DNA of 64,000 bases from Agrococcus casei LMG 22410. Lineage in GTDB: Bacteria > Actinomycetota > Actinomycetes > Actinomycetales > Microbacteriaceae. The translations under genes were made by a program, and so were the position numbers. Positions 7,749 through 16,481 of this stretch are shown here, one piece after another. The DNA is taken from contig NZ_FUHU01000043.1 in the NCBI RefSeq assembly GCF_900163565.1, forward strand, positions 82,747 through 146,746. Direction: 5' to 3'. The stretch's first letter is position 1, and each line of letters begins with the position of its first letter. The notes beneath the pieces are model-generated. The model had not been told where the DNA came from, searched no databases, and saw nothing but the letters and a program-made list of their open reading frames with translations.

Positions 7749-8626
7749 AGCCCGACCGCAAGACCTGCACGCTCGAATGGGGCGAGGTCTCGTACCTCGA
7801 ATGGAAGCCGCTGAGCGCGCCGCGCGGTCAGGACGTGCTGCTGCTGCACGGCGGCGGCGTCGACAGCGCACACCTCTCGTGGGCACCGCTGGGACGCGAT
7901 CTGGCCCGCAAGGGGTATCGCGTCATCGCCCCTGACGCGCCGGGGTACGGAGGGTCGGATGCGGCCCCCTGGCCGGTCACGCAGCGTCGCCTTGACGAGT
8001 TCGTCGGCGAGTTCGTCGCGGCACTTGAACTCGACCGGTACGTGCTCGGCGGACTCTCGATGGGCGGCGGCATGGCACTCGGCCACACGCTCGAGCATCC
8101 CGAGCAGGTGCGAGCGCTCATGCTGTTCGCAAGCTACGGCCTGTCTGACTACCAGTTCGACTCCCCCATCTCGTCTGCGCTGCAGACAGTGACATGGGCC
8201 ACCGTGCGCTCTGGCCTGCTCGATGCCGTGCAGCGCGGCTACGCAAAGCGGCGGTCGTGGATGGAGCGCAGCCTGCACGGTGCGATCCGAGACCCAGAGC
8301 GGATCACGGATGCGCTGGTCGACGAGGTCATGCAGGAGGCAGAGAAGGGCACCGCATTCACTGCCTTCACGCAGTGGCAGCGCGATCAGATCCTCTGGAA
8401 TCGCATGGCGACGAACCACCTCGACCGGCTCTCGGAGATCGACCTGCCGGTGCTCATCGTGCAGGGCGGACGCGACTCTGCCGTGCCCGTCAGCTCGGCC
8501 CGCGCTGCTGCCGCGAGGCTCTCTGACGCACAGCTGCTGCTGATCGACGACGCCGGCCACTGGATCCAGCGCGATCAGCCAGAAGAGGTCGGCCGCACCG
8601 TGATCGAGTTCGTGCAGGGCAACTGA
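7745..8626 (+). CDS. Alpha/beta hydrolase
   Basis: A 293-residue cytosolic hydrolase of the alpha/beta fold. The oxyanion loop LLHGGGVDSAHLSW is near residue 37, the nucleophile elbow GLSMGG (serine near 102), the acid in GGRDSAVPV near 242 and the catalytic histidine in AGHWIQRDQPEEV near 270. The substrate is unknown; family members include esterases and C-C bond hydrolases. It overlaps the SRAP gene by four bases. The intergenic region after it carries the SOS box of the DUF6504-dnaE2 operon. Confidence 0.85.
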   Translation: MKPDRKTCTLEWGEVSYLEWKPLSAPRGQDVLLLHGGGVDSAHLSWAPLGRDLARKGYRVIAPDAPGYGGSDAAPWPVTQRRLDEFVGEFVAALELDRYVLGGLSMGGGMALGHTLEHPEQVRALMLFASYGLSDYQFDSPISSALQTVTWATVRSGLLDAVQRGYAKRRSWMERSLHGAIRDPERITDALVDEVMQEAEKGTAFTAFTQWQRDQILWNRMATNHLDRLSEIDLPVLIVQGGRDSAVPVSSARAAAARLSDAQLLLIDDAGHWIQRDQPEEVGRTVIEFVQGN

Positions 8627-8719
8627 CCCAGCTCAGCTGACACTGCTCAGCCGAGCATCCCGAGCCCGCGCCACGCCGAGTCATCTTGCGATGTCAGACG
8701 TCGTTCCTACACTCTTGAA

Positions 8720-8735
8720 TAGTACGAGTGTTCTA
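8720..8735 (+). promoter_or_regulatory. LexA/SOS box upstream of DUF6504-dnaE2
   Basis: TAGTAC-GAGT-GTTCTA is a near-perfect inverted repeat (one mismatch between half sites) that resembles the actinobacterial LexA consensus TCGAAC-N4-GTTCGA. It lies about 16 bases before the DUF6504 start. Damage induction of dnaE2 through LexA is established in mycobacteria; LexA binding here is inference. Confidence 0.6.
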
Positions 8736-8750
8736 GTGCTGGCGAAAGGA

Positions 8751-9083
8751 ATGACAGTGACGGTCGAATACACAATCGAAGCAGGGGCTGCGGGCGAACC
8801 GCCCCTGAACGAGCCCGCAACCGTCTGGGCCACAGCATCCGGCGCTCCTGAGCGTCTCGTGTGGCGCAGCCGCAGGTTCCTCGTGCACGCCAAGCCCATC
8901 CCCTGGATCGACCGCGTCGAGTGGTGGATGCTCGAGCAGCGCGCCGCACGCGGGTCGTTTCCGCCGCTCGAGCGGCGCATGTGGCAGGTGCAGATCCGAG
9001 CGATCGACAACGGCGAGATCATGCTGATCGACCTCGAGGCAGGCGAAGACCGCACCTGGCAGGTGACGGGCGTGTATGCCTGA
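8751..9083 (+). CDS. DUF6504 family protein, partner of DnaE2
   Basis: A 110-residue basic protein with several tryptophans (RVEWWMLEQ near 55 and ERRMWQVQI near 72), matching the DUF6504 proteins encoded between translesion polymerase genes in many actinobacteria. The role is not established; association with mutasome components is inferred from genomic context. The ATG at 8751 directly abuts AAAGGA, while a GTG at 8757 has the better spacing to it and is a real alternative. The stop overlaps the dnaE2 ATG (TGATG). A LexA-like box precedes the gene. Confidence 0.75.
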   Translation: MTVTVEYTIEAGAAGEPPLNEPATVWATASGAPERLVWRSRRFLVHAKPIPWIDRVEWWMLEQRAARGSFPPLERRMWQVQIRAIDNGEIMLIDLEAGEDRTWQVTGVYA

Positions 9084-12000
9084 TGCGGTTCACCCATCTG
9101 CACGTCGCGAGCGCGTTCTCGGCTCGCTACGGCACTGCATCCCCAGAGACCCTCGTCGCCGCTGCCGCCGAGCAGGGCGCCGACGCCGCCGCGATCACCG
9201 ACCGAGACGGGCTCTACGGCGCCATCCGGCACGTTCGCGCCTGCATCGCAGCCGGCATCGACCCGATCGTCGGCGCCGAGCTGCAGTTTCGCACCTCGGG
9301 CGACCAGATGCGCGACATCGTCGTGCTCGCACACGGCAGAGCAGCAGGGGCCGGATGGGCGGCACTGTCTCGAGTCGTCTCCGCCTCCCACGGCGCCTCG
9401 AGGGGCATCGCCAAGATGCAGAACGGGGCAGCGCACCGCTCCGCCCACCTGACTCCGAGCCGGGTCTCCGCTGTGCTGCACGGCGACGGGCCGCCGAACA
9501 CGACGGTGCTGCTGGGGCCCGGCAGCGACGTCGGCTTCGCGCTGCAGCACCGACGCGTCGCAGAGGCCCGCCAGCTGCTCGACCGCTGGCGAGCGCTGCT
9601 GCCGGGCGGCGTCATGCTCGAGGTCGTGTGCCATCACACACACCCTGACAAGGCGGGCAGTCTGCGACACGCAGCCGACATGCTCTCGCTGGCCCGCGCA
9701 TCCGGCACCCCTGCGGTGCTCACCAACCGCGTCCGCTACCTCACACCCGACGACGCCGTGACGGGTGACGTGCTCGACGCAGCCGGCCAGCTCGCAGCAC
9801 TCGGCACCTTTCAGCCGCAGCCCAACGCACAGGGCTGGCTCAAGCCGCCGAAGAAGATGCATCTGATCGCCAAGAGCATCGCCGAGCAGGCAGGGCTCGG
9901 CCAGCAGGCCGCCTCCGACCTGCTGAGCACCACCGAGCGCCTTGCCGACACCTGCAGGCTCGACCCCGACGCCGACCTGCGCTGGCGCAAGCCCAAGGTG
10001 CCCGAGGCGAGCGTGATCGGCATCGACGGCGACCCGACGCTCGCACTGTGGCAGAAGTGCGAGGTCGCAATCGGCGAACGCTACCCCGACGCATCGCACA
10101 CGCTGCACACGCGCATCCGCGACCGCTTGCGACTCGAACTCGGCACCATCGAGCACTTCGGCTTCGAGACGTACTTCCTCACCGTCGCAGACGTCGTCAG
10201 CCTCATCCGCGAGCGCGGCATCCGCGCCCAGGCGCGAGGTTCGGGCGCCAGCTCGATCGTCAACTACCTGCTGCGCGTCTCGAGCGTCGACCCGCTCGAG
10301 CACGATCTGCTGTTCGAGCGCTTCCTCGGCCACTCGCGATCGACGCTTCCTGACATCGACGTCGACGTCGAGTCCGCTCGTCGGCACGAGATCTACCGTG
10401 CGATCTTCGAGCGCTACGGCGACACTCGCGTGACGCTGCTGTCGATGCAGAACCGCTACCGAGCCCGCGGTGCCTCCCGCGACGCCGGGCTCGCCCTCGG
10501 CATCGAGCCTGAGCAGATCGAGCAGATCGCAAAGAACATCTGGCGGTTCAACGCCCGCGACTTCCGTGAGGTCCTCGACCAGAAGCCCGAGCTGCGCGAG
10601 ATCGCCGAGCTCATCAGGCACGACAAGCGCCTCGATCTGATGGTCGACCTGACCGAGCGGCTCGACCGCCTCCCCCGGCACATCTCGATGCATCCGTGCG
10701 GCGTGATCCTCAGCGACAACAGCCTGCTCAGCGTCACCCCTGTGCAGCCGACCGGCATAGGGCTGCCGATGAGCCAGTTCGACAAAGACGACGTCGACGA
10801 CATCGGGCTCATCAAGCTCGACGTGCTCGGCGCGCGCATGCAGTCGTCGATCGCCCACGCTGTCGGCGAGATCGCCCGCGTGCACGGGTCCACGACTGCG
10901 CGCGCAGGCGAGCTTCCGGTCGACGCCCCCTACATCTCGCCCGAGGGCGTGATCGACGTCGATGCGCTGCCACACGACGACGAGCCGACCTTCGAGGCGA
11001 TCCGCTCAGCCCACACGCTCGGCATGTTCCAGATCGAGTCGCCCGGCCAGCGCGAGCTGATCGGCAAGATGCAGCCCGACCGCTACGAAGACCTCATCGC
11101 CGACATCTCGCTGTTTCGGCCGGGGCCCATGAAGGGCAACATGGTCGCACCCTACGTCGACACCAAGCTGGGGTTCCAAGAGCCCGACTACCTGCATTCG
11201 CGGTTCAAGTGGTTTCTGCAAGACAGCTACGGCGTCGTGATCTATCACGAGCACGTGCTGCGCATCCTGCACGACTGCATGGGCATCGACCTCGCCGACG
11301 CCGACGAGCTGCGCCGCCGCATGGAGCGCGATGTCGACTCGATCGAAGACGCCTTCAGAACCCGCACCGCCCAGCGTGTCGACGAGCGCGGCAGGCGCCT
11401 CTTCACCGACCGCGAGATCGACCGCATCTGGACGACGCTGCGCGGCTTCGGCTCCTTCGGCTTCTGCAAGGCGCACGGCGCCGCATTCGCCCTGCCGACC
11501 TACCAGTCGGCGTGGCTCAAGACCCACTACCCGGCCGAGTTCATGGCGGGACTGTTCGAGCACGACCCCGGCATGTATCCGCGCAGGCTGCTCATGGCAG
11601 AGGCGCGAAGAATAGGCGTGCCGCTGCTGCCGCTCGACGTCAACGTCTCGACCGACTCCTACGTCGTCGAGTGGGCGGATGCCGACACGGATGCAGAGGC
11701 ACCGACACGGGGCATCCGGCTCGCCTTCAGAGACGTCCAGGGCATCACACAGGCTGAGATCCGCCGCATCATCGCCGAGCGCACCGACGAGCCCTACGAG
11801 TCGATCGCCGACTTCTACACCCGGGCTCGCCCATCCCGCCCGCTCATCCAGCGCCTTGCCGCCGTGGGCGCGCTCGACTCGCTGGTGGTCGGCGACCGGC
11901 GCGGCGACGTGATCGCCTACGTGCGGCAGCTCACGGCCAAGCACCGGCCGAAGTCCGACTCCGAGAATCAGCTGCCGCTGGCACGTCTCGACGAGCTGCC

Positions 12001-12442
12001 GACCGGAACACCTGCTCCGTCACGCGACGAGCAGCTCGCAGCACAGCTCGACGTGCTCTCGAGCGAGCTCGACGGGCATGTGCTCGACCCCTACCGCGAG
12101 ATGCTCGACGAGCTCGGCGTCACGCCCGCCGATCAGCTGGTCGACCTGCGCGGCGGCAGCGAGGTGATCGTCGCTGGCATCAGGGTCGCAACCCAGACGC
12201 CGCCGATGCGCAGCGGCAAGCGCGTCGTGTTCATCTCATTCGACGACGGGCACGGCGTCGCCGACTGCACCTTCTTCGATGACGCTCAGCAGCGAGTCGG
12301 TCCGCTGCTGTTCGGCACAAAGCTCATGGTCGTGCACGGCCGCACTCGCCGAACCGGCGCACGAGGAGTCTCGGTGCAGGCCGATAATGCCTTCGACCTC
12401 AAGCAGTTGTGGGCGCAGTGGCGCGAGTCGCGAGCGGCCTGA
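9083..12442 (+). CDS. dnaE2: Error-prone DNA polymerase III alpha subunit
   Basis: DnaE2 is a C-family polymerase that carries out damage-induced translesion synthesis. The 1119-residue protein begins with a PHP domain (HLHVASAFSARYG near residue 6), contains the catalytic PDIDVD motif near residue 428 in the palm domain, and ends with an OB-fold region. The length, and the GSGASS segment before the catalytic aspartates, fit DnaE2 rather than replicative DnaE1 of about 1180 residues. It overlaps the DUF6504 stop by one base and shares its SOS-like promoter. The usual imuA/imuB partners are not adjacent. It converges with the flavin hydroxylase gene six bases downstream. Confidence 0.92.
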   Translation: MRFTHLHVASAFSARYGTASPETLVAAAAEQGADAAAITDRDGLYGAIRHVRACIAAGIDPIVGAELQFRTSGDQMRDIVVLAHGRAAGAGWAALSRVVSASHGASRGIAKMQNGAAHRSAHLTPSRVSAVLHGDGPPNTTVLLGPGSDVGFALQHRRVAEARQLLDRWRALLPGGVMLEVVCHHTHPDKAGSLRHAADMLSLARASGTPAVLTNRVRYLTPDDAVTGDVLDAAGQLAALGTFQPQPNAQGWLKPPKKMHLIAKSIAEQAGLGQQAASDLLSTTERLADTCRLDPDADLRWRKPKVPEASVIGIDGDPTLALWQKCEVAIGERYPDASHTLHTRIRDRLRLELGTIEHFGFETYFLTVADVVSLIRERGIRAQARGSGASSIVNYLLRVSSVDPLEHDLLFERFLGHSRSTLPDIDVDVESARRHEIYRAIFERYGDTRVTLLSMQNRYRARGASRDAGLALGIEPEQIEQIAKNIWRFNARDFREVLDQKPELREIAELIRHDKRLDLMVDLTERLDRLPRHISMHPCGVILSDNSLLSVTPVQPTGIGLPMSQFDKDDVDDIGLIKLDVLGARMQSSIAHAVGEIARVHGSTTARAGELPVDAPYISPEGVIDVDALPHDDEPTFEAIRSAHTLGMFQIESPGQRELIGKMQPDRYEDLIADISLFRPGPMKGNMVAPYVDTKLGFQEPDYLHSRFKWFLQDSYGVVIYHEHVLRILHDCMGIDLADADELRRRMERDVDSIEDAFRTRTAQRVDERGRRLFTDREIDRIWTTLRGFGSFGFCKAHGAAFALPTYQSAWLKTHYPAEFMAGLFEHDPGMYPRRLLMAEARRIGVPLLPLDVNVSTDSYVVEWADADTDAEAPTRGIRLAFRDVQGITQAEIRRIIAERTDEPYESIADFYTRARPSRPLIQRLAAVGALDSLVVGDRRGDVIAYVRQLTAKHRPKSDSENQLPLARLDELPTGTPAPSRDEQLAAQLDVLSSELDGHVLDPYREMLDELGVTPADQLVDLRGGSEVIVAGIRVATQTPPMRSGKRVVFISFDDGHGVADCTFFDDAQQRVGPLLFGTKLMVVHGRTRRTGARGVSVQADNAFDLKQLWAQWRESRAA

Positions 12443-12448
12443 TCGTGT

Positions 12449-14332
12449 TCAGCCCTGCAGCGTGAAGACTCCGTCGAAGAACGCAGCGAACTCGTCGGTC
12501 GCATCCAACGGCATGACAGCAGCGACGTACTGGTCGGGCCGAACGACGACGACAGCACCGTCACGCAAGATGCCGCGAGTGTCGAAGATGTCGTTGCCGA
12601 GCCCGTTTGCGAAGACCTTCTCCCAGCAGTTGACCTTCCAGGGGCCAACCTCGGGCCAGAAGACCTTCGGCACGTCGCCGAACTCGACCTGCGTGTAGTC
12701 GGTCTGGTAGATCACCTTCGAGTCGAACCACGCGTCGTCGTCGCCGCCCGCAGGCGTGTACTTCACGACCGGTGACGCGGGATTCTCCCCCAGCCAGTCG
12801 CCGAAGCGCTGCGCGGGTGAGTCGGCTCCCGGTGCCGCCGGGTCTGCGAAAACGTAGATCCGCCAGCGGCCGTCTGCCTCGTGCAGGTGCCCGAGGTGCA
12901 CGGGGTTGTTGTCGCCACGCTTGATCGTCTTCGCCGATTTGAAGCGCTTGCCGATCGGAAATCCGGTCGCGAGCTCCTGATGCTCATCGCCAGCAGTCAG
13001 CACCGAGGGCTTGTACTGCGTCATGAAGCCAGCAGGAAACTCAAACGTGTCTTCGTAGAATCGCTCGAGCGCATCAGGGCTCTCAAACTCCTCGGGCTTC
13101 TTGGCCATCATCGACGACCACTGCTTGTCGAAGTCGATCAGGTTCTGTGCGATCTCGTGACGCTCTCCCGAGTACGTGTGCAGCAGCGACGCCGGGCTAC
13201 GGCCCTCGAGCACGAAACCGAGCTTCCAGGCGATATTCCATCCGTCCTGCATCGAGACGTTCATACCCTGGCCGGCCTTCGCTGAGTGCGTGTGGCACGC
13301 GTCGCCGGTGATGAAGACGCGAGGGGTGCGCGACTCGTCGTCAACGTCGTCGAACTTGTCGGTGACGCGGTGGCCGACCTCGTAGACACTGCTCCATGCG
13401 ACGTGGTGCACATCGAGCGTGTACGGGCTGAGGATCTCGTTCGCGCGGCGGATGACCTCTTCGATCGGCGTCGAACGCACAGCGTGGTTGTCATCGAGCG
13501 GCACTTCGCCGAGGTCGACGTAGATGCGCGCCAGGTGTCCGCCCTCGCGGGGGATATGCAGAATAGACCCGTTCTTCGAGTGGATCGTGGCCTTCAGGCG
13601 CCAGTCAGGGAAGTCGGTCTTCGCGATGACGTCCATGACACCCCACGCGTGATTAGCGGCGTCGCCCTCGAGTTTGCGCCCCATTGCCTTGCGCACACGG
13701 CTCGATGCACCATCGCATCCGACGACGTACTTCGCACGCACCGTGCGTTCGACGCCGGCCTGCTCGCCTGCCGATCCGATCAGCTTCACCTCGACGGGAT
13801 AGTCGCCCTCCTCGTGCACTGTGAGTGTCTGAAACTCCCAGCCGTAGTCGGGCTTGATGCGTCCGGGGCTACGCAGGGCAACTTCGGCGAAGTAGTCGAG
13901 CACGCGCGCCTGGTTCACGATGAGGTGCGGAAACTCGCTGATCGTGCCGCCCTCGTCGTCGAGGGTGCGGCCCGTGCGGATGATCTCGTCGCGGTTGTCA
14001 GGGTTCGGGTTCCAGATCGCCATCTCGGTGATGCGATAGGCCTCGGCGATGATGCGCTCAGCGAAGCCGAAGGCGTTGAACGACTCGACCGATCGCGCCT
14101 GCACGCCGTCTGCCTGACCCAGTTCGAGACGACCACCACGGCGCTCGATCATGCGTACGTTCAAGCTCGGAAACTTCGACAGCTGCGCCGCGGCGATCAT
14201 GCCCGCGGGGCCCGAACCCACGATCAGCACGTCCATCTCTTCAGGAAGCTCCGCTGCTCGATCGATGCCGTATCCGGCTGCCTCGAGAACGCGGGGTTCG
14301 CCCGAGACGTATCCTTCGTGGTGGAACTGCAT
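12449..14332 (-). CDS. FAD-dependent aromatic hydroxylase (phenol 2-monooxygenase / 3-hydroxybenzoate 4-monooxygenase type)
   Basis: This is a class A flavoprotein monooxygenase that hydroxylates a phenolic ring using NAD(P)H and oxygen. The 627-residue protein has the FAD-binding GSGPAGMIAAAQL near residue 38, the DG motif in VGCDGASSRVR near 210, the ribityl-binding GDACHTHSAKAGQGMN near 350 and a thioredoxin-like C-terminal domain, the three-part layout of phenol hydroxylase and MobA. Which phenol it uses is not readable. It is divergent from a tartrate dehydrogenase-like gene, with a palindrome in the shared promoter, which hints at a joint aromatic or organic acid catabolic unit. Confidence 0.88.
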   Translation of the reverse strand: MQFHHEGYVSGEPRVLEAAGYGIDRAAELPEEMDVLIVGSGPAGMIAAAQLSKFPSLNVRMIERRGGRLELGQADGVQARSVESFNAFGFAERIIAEAYRITEMAIWNPNPDNRDEIIRTGRTLDDEGGTISEFPHLIVNQARVLDYFAEVALRSPGRIKPDYGWEFQTLTVHEEGDYPVEVKLIGSAGEQAGVERTVRAKYVVGCDGASSRVRKAMGRKLEGDAANHAWGVMDVIAKTDFPDWRLKATIHSKNGSILHIPREGGHLARIYVDLGEVPLDDNHAVRSTPIEEVIRRANEILSPYTLDVHHVAWSSVYEVGHRVTDKFDDVDDESRTPRVFITGDACHTHSAKAGQGMNVSMQDGWNIAWKLGFVLEGRSPASLLHTYSGERHEIAQNLIDFDKQWSSMMAKKPEEFESPDALERFYEDTFEFPAGFMTQYKPSVLTAGDEHQELATGFPIGKRFKSAKTIKRGDNNPVHLGHLHEADGRWRIYVFADPAAPGADSPAQRFGDWLGENPASPVVKYTPAGGDDDAWFDSKVIYQTDYTQVEFGDVPKVFWPEVGPWKVNCWEKVFANGLGNDIFDTRGILRDGAVVVVRPDQYVAAVMPLDATDEFAAFFDGVFTLQG

Positions 14333-14399
14333 TGTTGCCTGACCCTTCGACTTCAGCGTCGTGTGCTGCTGGCGCTCAGCAAGAGCATCACGTGTTCAC

Positions 14400-14411
14400 A
14401 TCGTATACGAT
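14400..14411. promoter_or_regulatory. Perfect palindrome in a divergent promoter, GntR-like operator
   Basis: ATCGTATACGAT is a perfect 12-bp palindrome in the 190-bp region shared by the flavin hydroxylase and the dehydrogenase gene. Its GTATAC core resembles operators of FCD/GntR-type regulators. No regulator gene is adjacent, so the binding protein is unknown. Confidence 0.4.
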
Positions 14412-14522
14412 ACTACTCTCGGTCGAACGAGTGCGCAATGAGAACCTCTCCAGAAGACCTCCCCCGAGCCTTGACTAGAATTCTGGTGTCGCAAAGAGCA
14501 CGCAAGGCAAAGGAGCCCGTCC

Positions 14523-15578
14523 ATGACTCGCACACACAGAATCGCTTCCATTCCCGGCGACGGCATCGGCCCCGAGGTCGTCGACGTCGCACGCTCTGCC
14601 GTCGACCTGCTCGCACAGCAGGAAGGATTCGGCATCGACTGGATCGACTTCGACTGGGGTTCCGAGTTCTACCGCAGGTACGGACGCATGATGCCCGAGT
14701 CGGGCCTTGATGAACTTGCAGAGACGGATGCGATCTTCTTCGGGGCAGTCGGTGCCCCTGACATCTCTGACGCCGTGACCCTCTGGGGGTTGTTGATCCC
14801 CATCCGCCGCGAATTCGGCCAGTACGTCAACCTCCGACCGGCGAAGCACGTCGACGGTCTCGCGGGCCCGCTCAAGAACCCCGACGGCATCGACCTCATC
14901 ATCGTGCGCGAGAACTCAGAAGGCGAGTACTCCGAGCTCGGCGGTCGCTTCGGGCGTGGAACACCCCAGGAGTTTGCAAGCCAGGATGCGGTGTTTTCAC
15001 GCCACGGAATCGAGCGCATCACCACCTACGCCGCCCATCTCGCTCGCAAGCGCAGCGGACGCATCACCAGCGTGACCAAATCGAACGGCATCATCCACTC
15101 GATGACGTTCTGGGACGAAGTCGTCAATGAGATCGCGGCCGAGCACGACGACCTCACGTGGCGTTCGGTGCTCGTCGACGCAATGTCGGCCGAACTCGTG
15201 CTGAAGCCACAGAGCCACGACGTGATCGTCTGCTCGAATCTGTTCGGCGACATCCTCTCCGATCTCGCTTCAGCGACGATTGGCTCTCTCGGACTCGCCG
15301 CATCCGGCAACATCAACCCAGAGCGCACTGCTCCGTCGATGTTCGAATCGGTGCATGGCTCGGCTCCCGACATCGCGGGTCAGGGCATCGCGAACCCGCT
15401 CGCGCAGGTCAGCTCGGCCGCAATGATGCTCGATCACCTCGGCGAGCAGAGCGCGGCGAAGCGCCTCAACGACGCCGTCGACTCGATGCTGCGATCCGGA
15501 CAGGTGACGCAGGATCTCGGCGGCTCCCTCGACACGAAGGGCGCCGAGGAGGCGCTGCTGGCAGTGCTCAGCCAGTAG
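14523..15578 (+). CDS. Tartrate / D-malate dehydrogenase (isopropylmalate dehydrogenase superfamily)
   Basis: A 351-residue NAD-dependent beta-decarboxylating dehydrogenase. Landmarks are IPGDGIGPEV near residue 10, GAVGAPD near 75, the substrate-binding RENSEGEYSELGGR near 125 (a pattern typical of tartrate/D-malate dehydrogenase rather than LeuB), the lysine in VTKSNGI near 187, SNLFGDILSD near 238 and the nucleotide loop SVHGSAPDIAG near 280. AAGGAG lies eight bases before the ATG. It is divergent from the aromatic hydroxylase gene. Likely substrates are D-malate, tartrate or a related 2-hydroxy acid. Confidence 0.85.
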   Translation: MTRTHRIASIPGDGIGPEVVDVARSAVDLLAQQEGFGIDWIDFDWGSEFYRRYGRMMPESGLDELAETDAIFFGAVGAPDISDAVTLWGLLIPIRREFGQYVNLRPAKHVDGLAGPLKNPDGIDLIIVRENSEGEYSELGGRFGRGTPQEFASQDAVFSRHGIERITTYAAHLARKRSGRITSVTKSNGIIHSMTFWDEVVNEIAAEHDDLTWRSVLVDAMSAELVLKPQSHDVIVCSNLFGDILSDLASATIGSLGLAASGNINPERTAPSMFESVHGSAPDIAGQGIANPLAQVSSAAMMLDHLGEQSAAKRLNDAVDSMLRSGQVTQDLGGSLDTKGAEEALLAVLSQ

Positions 15579-15584
15579 CGCGGG

Positions 15585-15806
15585 TCAGTCGCCGGGCGCG
15601 CAGTCGCCGTCGATCGTGCAGGAGTCGGCCTCAACAGTGGTCCCCAGCAGCGTGCTGAACGTCTCGAGTCCTGACACGCTGTGGCCGATCGACTCAACGA
15701 CATCGTCGTCTGCGACCGTCTCCTGATCGCCGAGCTGCTCGGCCGCTCTGCGCATCCACTCCGGTTCGCTCTTGCCGTCTTCGATGTTGCGCTGACGCTC
15801 GAACAC
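15585..15806 (-). CDS. Small acidic protein coupled to the FrnE-like gene
   Basis: A 73-residue ORF starting with GTG immediately after the stop of the DsbA-family gene with no gap, which suggests translational coupling. The composition is acidic, with two cysteines close together near the C-terminus (SCTIDGDC). No family recognised. A secreted fate is unlikely because there is no hydrophobic segment. The paired cysteines and the thiol oxidoreductase upstream make a redox-linked role possible, but that is speculation. Confidence 0.5.
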   Translation of the reverse strand: MFERQRNIEDGKSEPEWMRRAAEQLGDQETVADDDVVESIGHSVSGLETFSTLLGTTVEADSCTIDGDCAPGD

Positions 15807-16481
15807 CTAGACGCCTCCTGCCTCGTCGTGCTCCGTGACCAGCTGTCGCAGAGCCTGTCGATAGGCCTCGACCGGCATTGCGCCCGGGGCCGCGTACTTG
15901 CCGTCGAAGACCATGAACGGCACCCCCTGTGCGCCCATCGCGCGTGCACGCATGACTTCGGTCTCCACCTCGTGGTCGTAGCTGTCTGCGTCTGCGAGAA
16001 TCGCCCGTGCCTCATCAGCGGGCATGCCTGCACGCTCGGCAGCAGCGACGACGGCTTCGTCGTCGAACGGATTCGCGGCTCCGGTGAAGTACGCACGCTG
16101 CAGGTCCAAGAAGAAGTCGTTGCCGGTGCCCCGTTCACGCAGCGCCTGCAGCACTCGGTGGATGCTCCGCGTGTTGCCCATCGGCCGCTCGACCGCGTAG
16201 TCACGCCCGATCTCGGCCGCCAGGCCGCTGATCCTCTGCTCCATCCCGCGAATCTGCTCGGGGTCCTGCCCGAGCTTCGACTGGAGGTGCTGAATGTTGT
16301 CTTCCCCCGTGCCGTCCTTCGCATTCGGATCCAGCTCAAACGAATGGGTCTCGATCTCGATGCGGTCCTCGAGCCGTTCGGCCCTGATCGCCTCGCCGAG
16401 CCTGCCCTCGCCCACGTAGCACCACGGACACACGACATCCGACCAGATGTCGATCTTGATCTTCTCGGCAGCGTCGGTCAT
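15807..16481 (-). CDS. DsbA family oxidoreductase, FrnE/2-hydroxychromene isomerase type
   Basis: A 224-residue cytoplasmic thioredoxin-fold protein with WSDVVCPWCYVGEGRL (active site CPWC near residue 18) and the cis-proline loop GVPFMVF near residue 190, hallmarks of FrnE-like DsbA proteins. I start it at the ATG 16481, where the IKIDIWSDVVCPW strand follows at the usual distance from the N-terminus. No signal peptide is visible, so it acts inside the cell, probably in thiol redox balance or isomerisation. A 73-residue ORF is coupled to its 3' end. Confidence 0.87.
   Translation of the reverse strand: MTDAAEKIKIDIWSDVVCPWCYVGEGRLGEAIRAERLEDRIEIETHSFELDPNAKDGTGEDNIQHLQSKLGQDPEQIRGMEQRISGLAAEIGRDYAVERPMGNTRSIHRVLQALRERGTGNDFFLDLQRAYFTGAANPFDDEAVVAAAERAGMPADEARAILADADSYDHEVETEVMRARAMGAQGVPFMVFDGKYAAPGAMPVEAYRQALRQLVTEHDEAGGV

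Noticed and set aside
8751..9083. ImuA-like protein in place of DUF6504
   Set aside because: The product is too short (110 residues) and has no RecA-like Walker motif.
8681..10975. Long open frame on the minus strand within dnaE2 and the preceding genes (over 700 codons)
   Set aside because: It is antisense to DnaE2, whose motifs are intact; the high GC creates long random frames with Val/Asp/Arg-rich nonsense composition.
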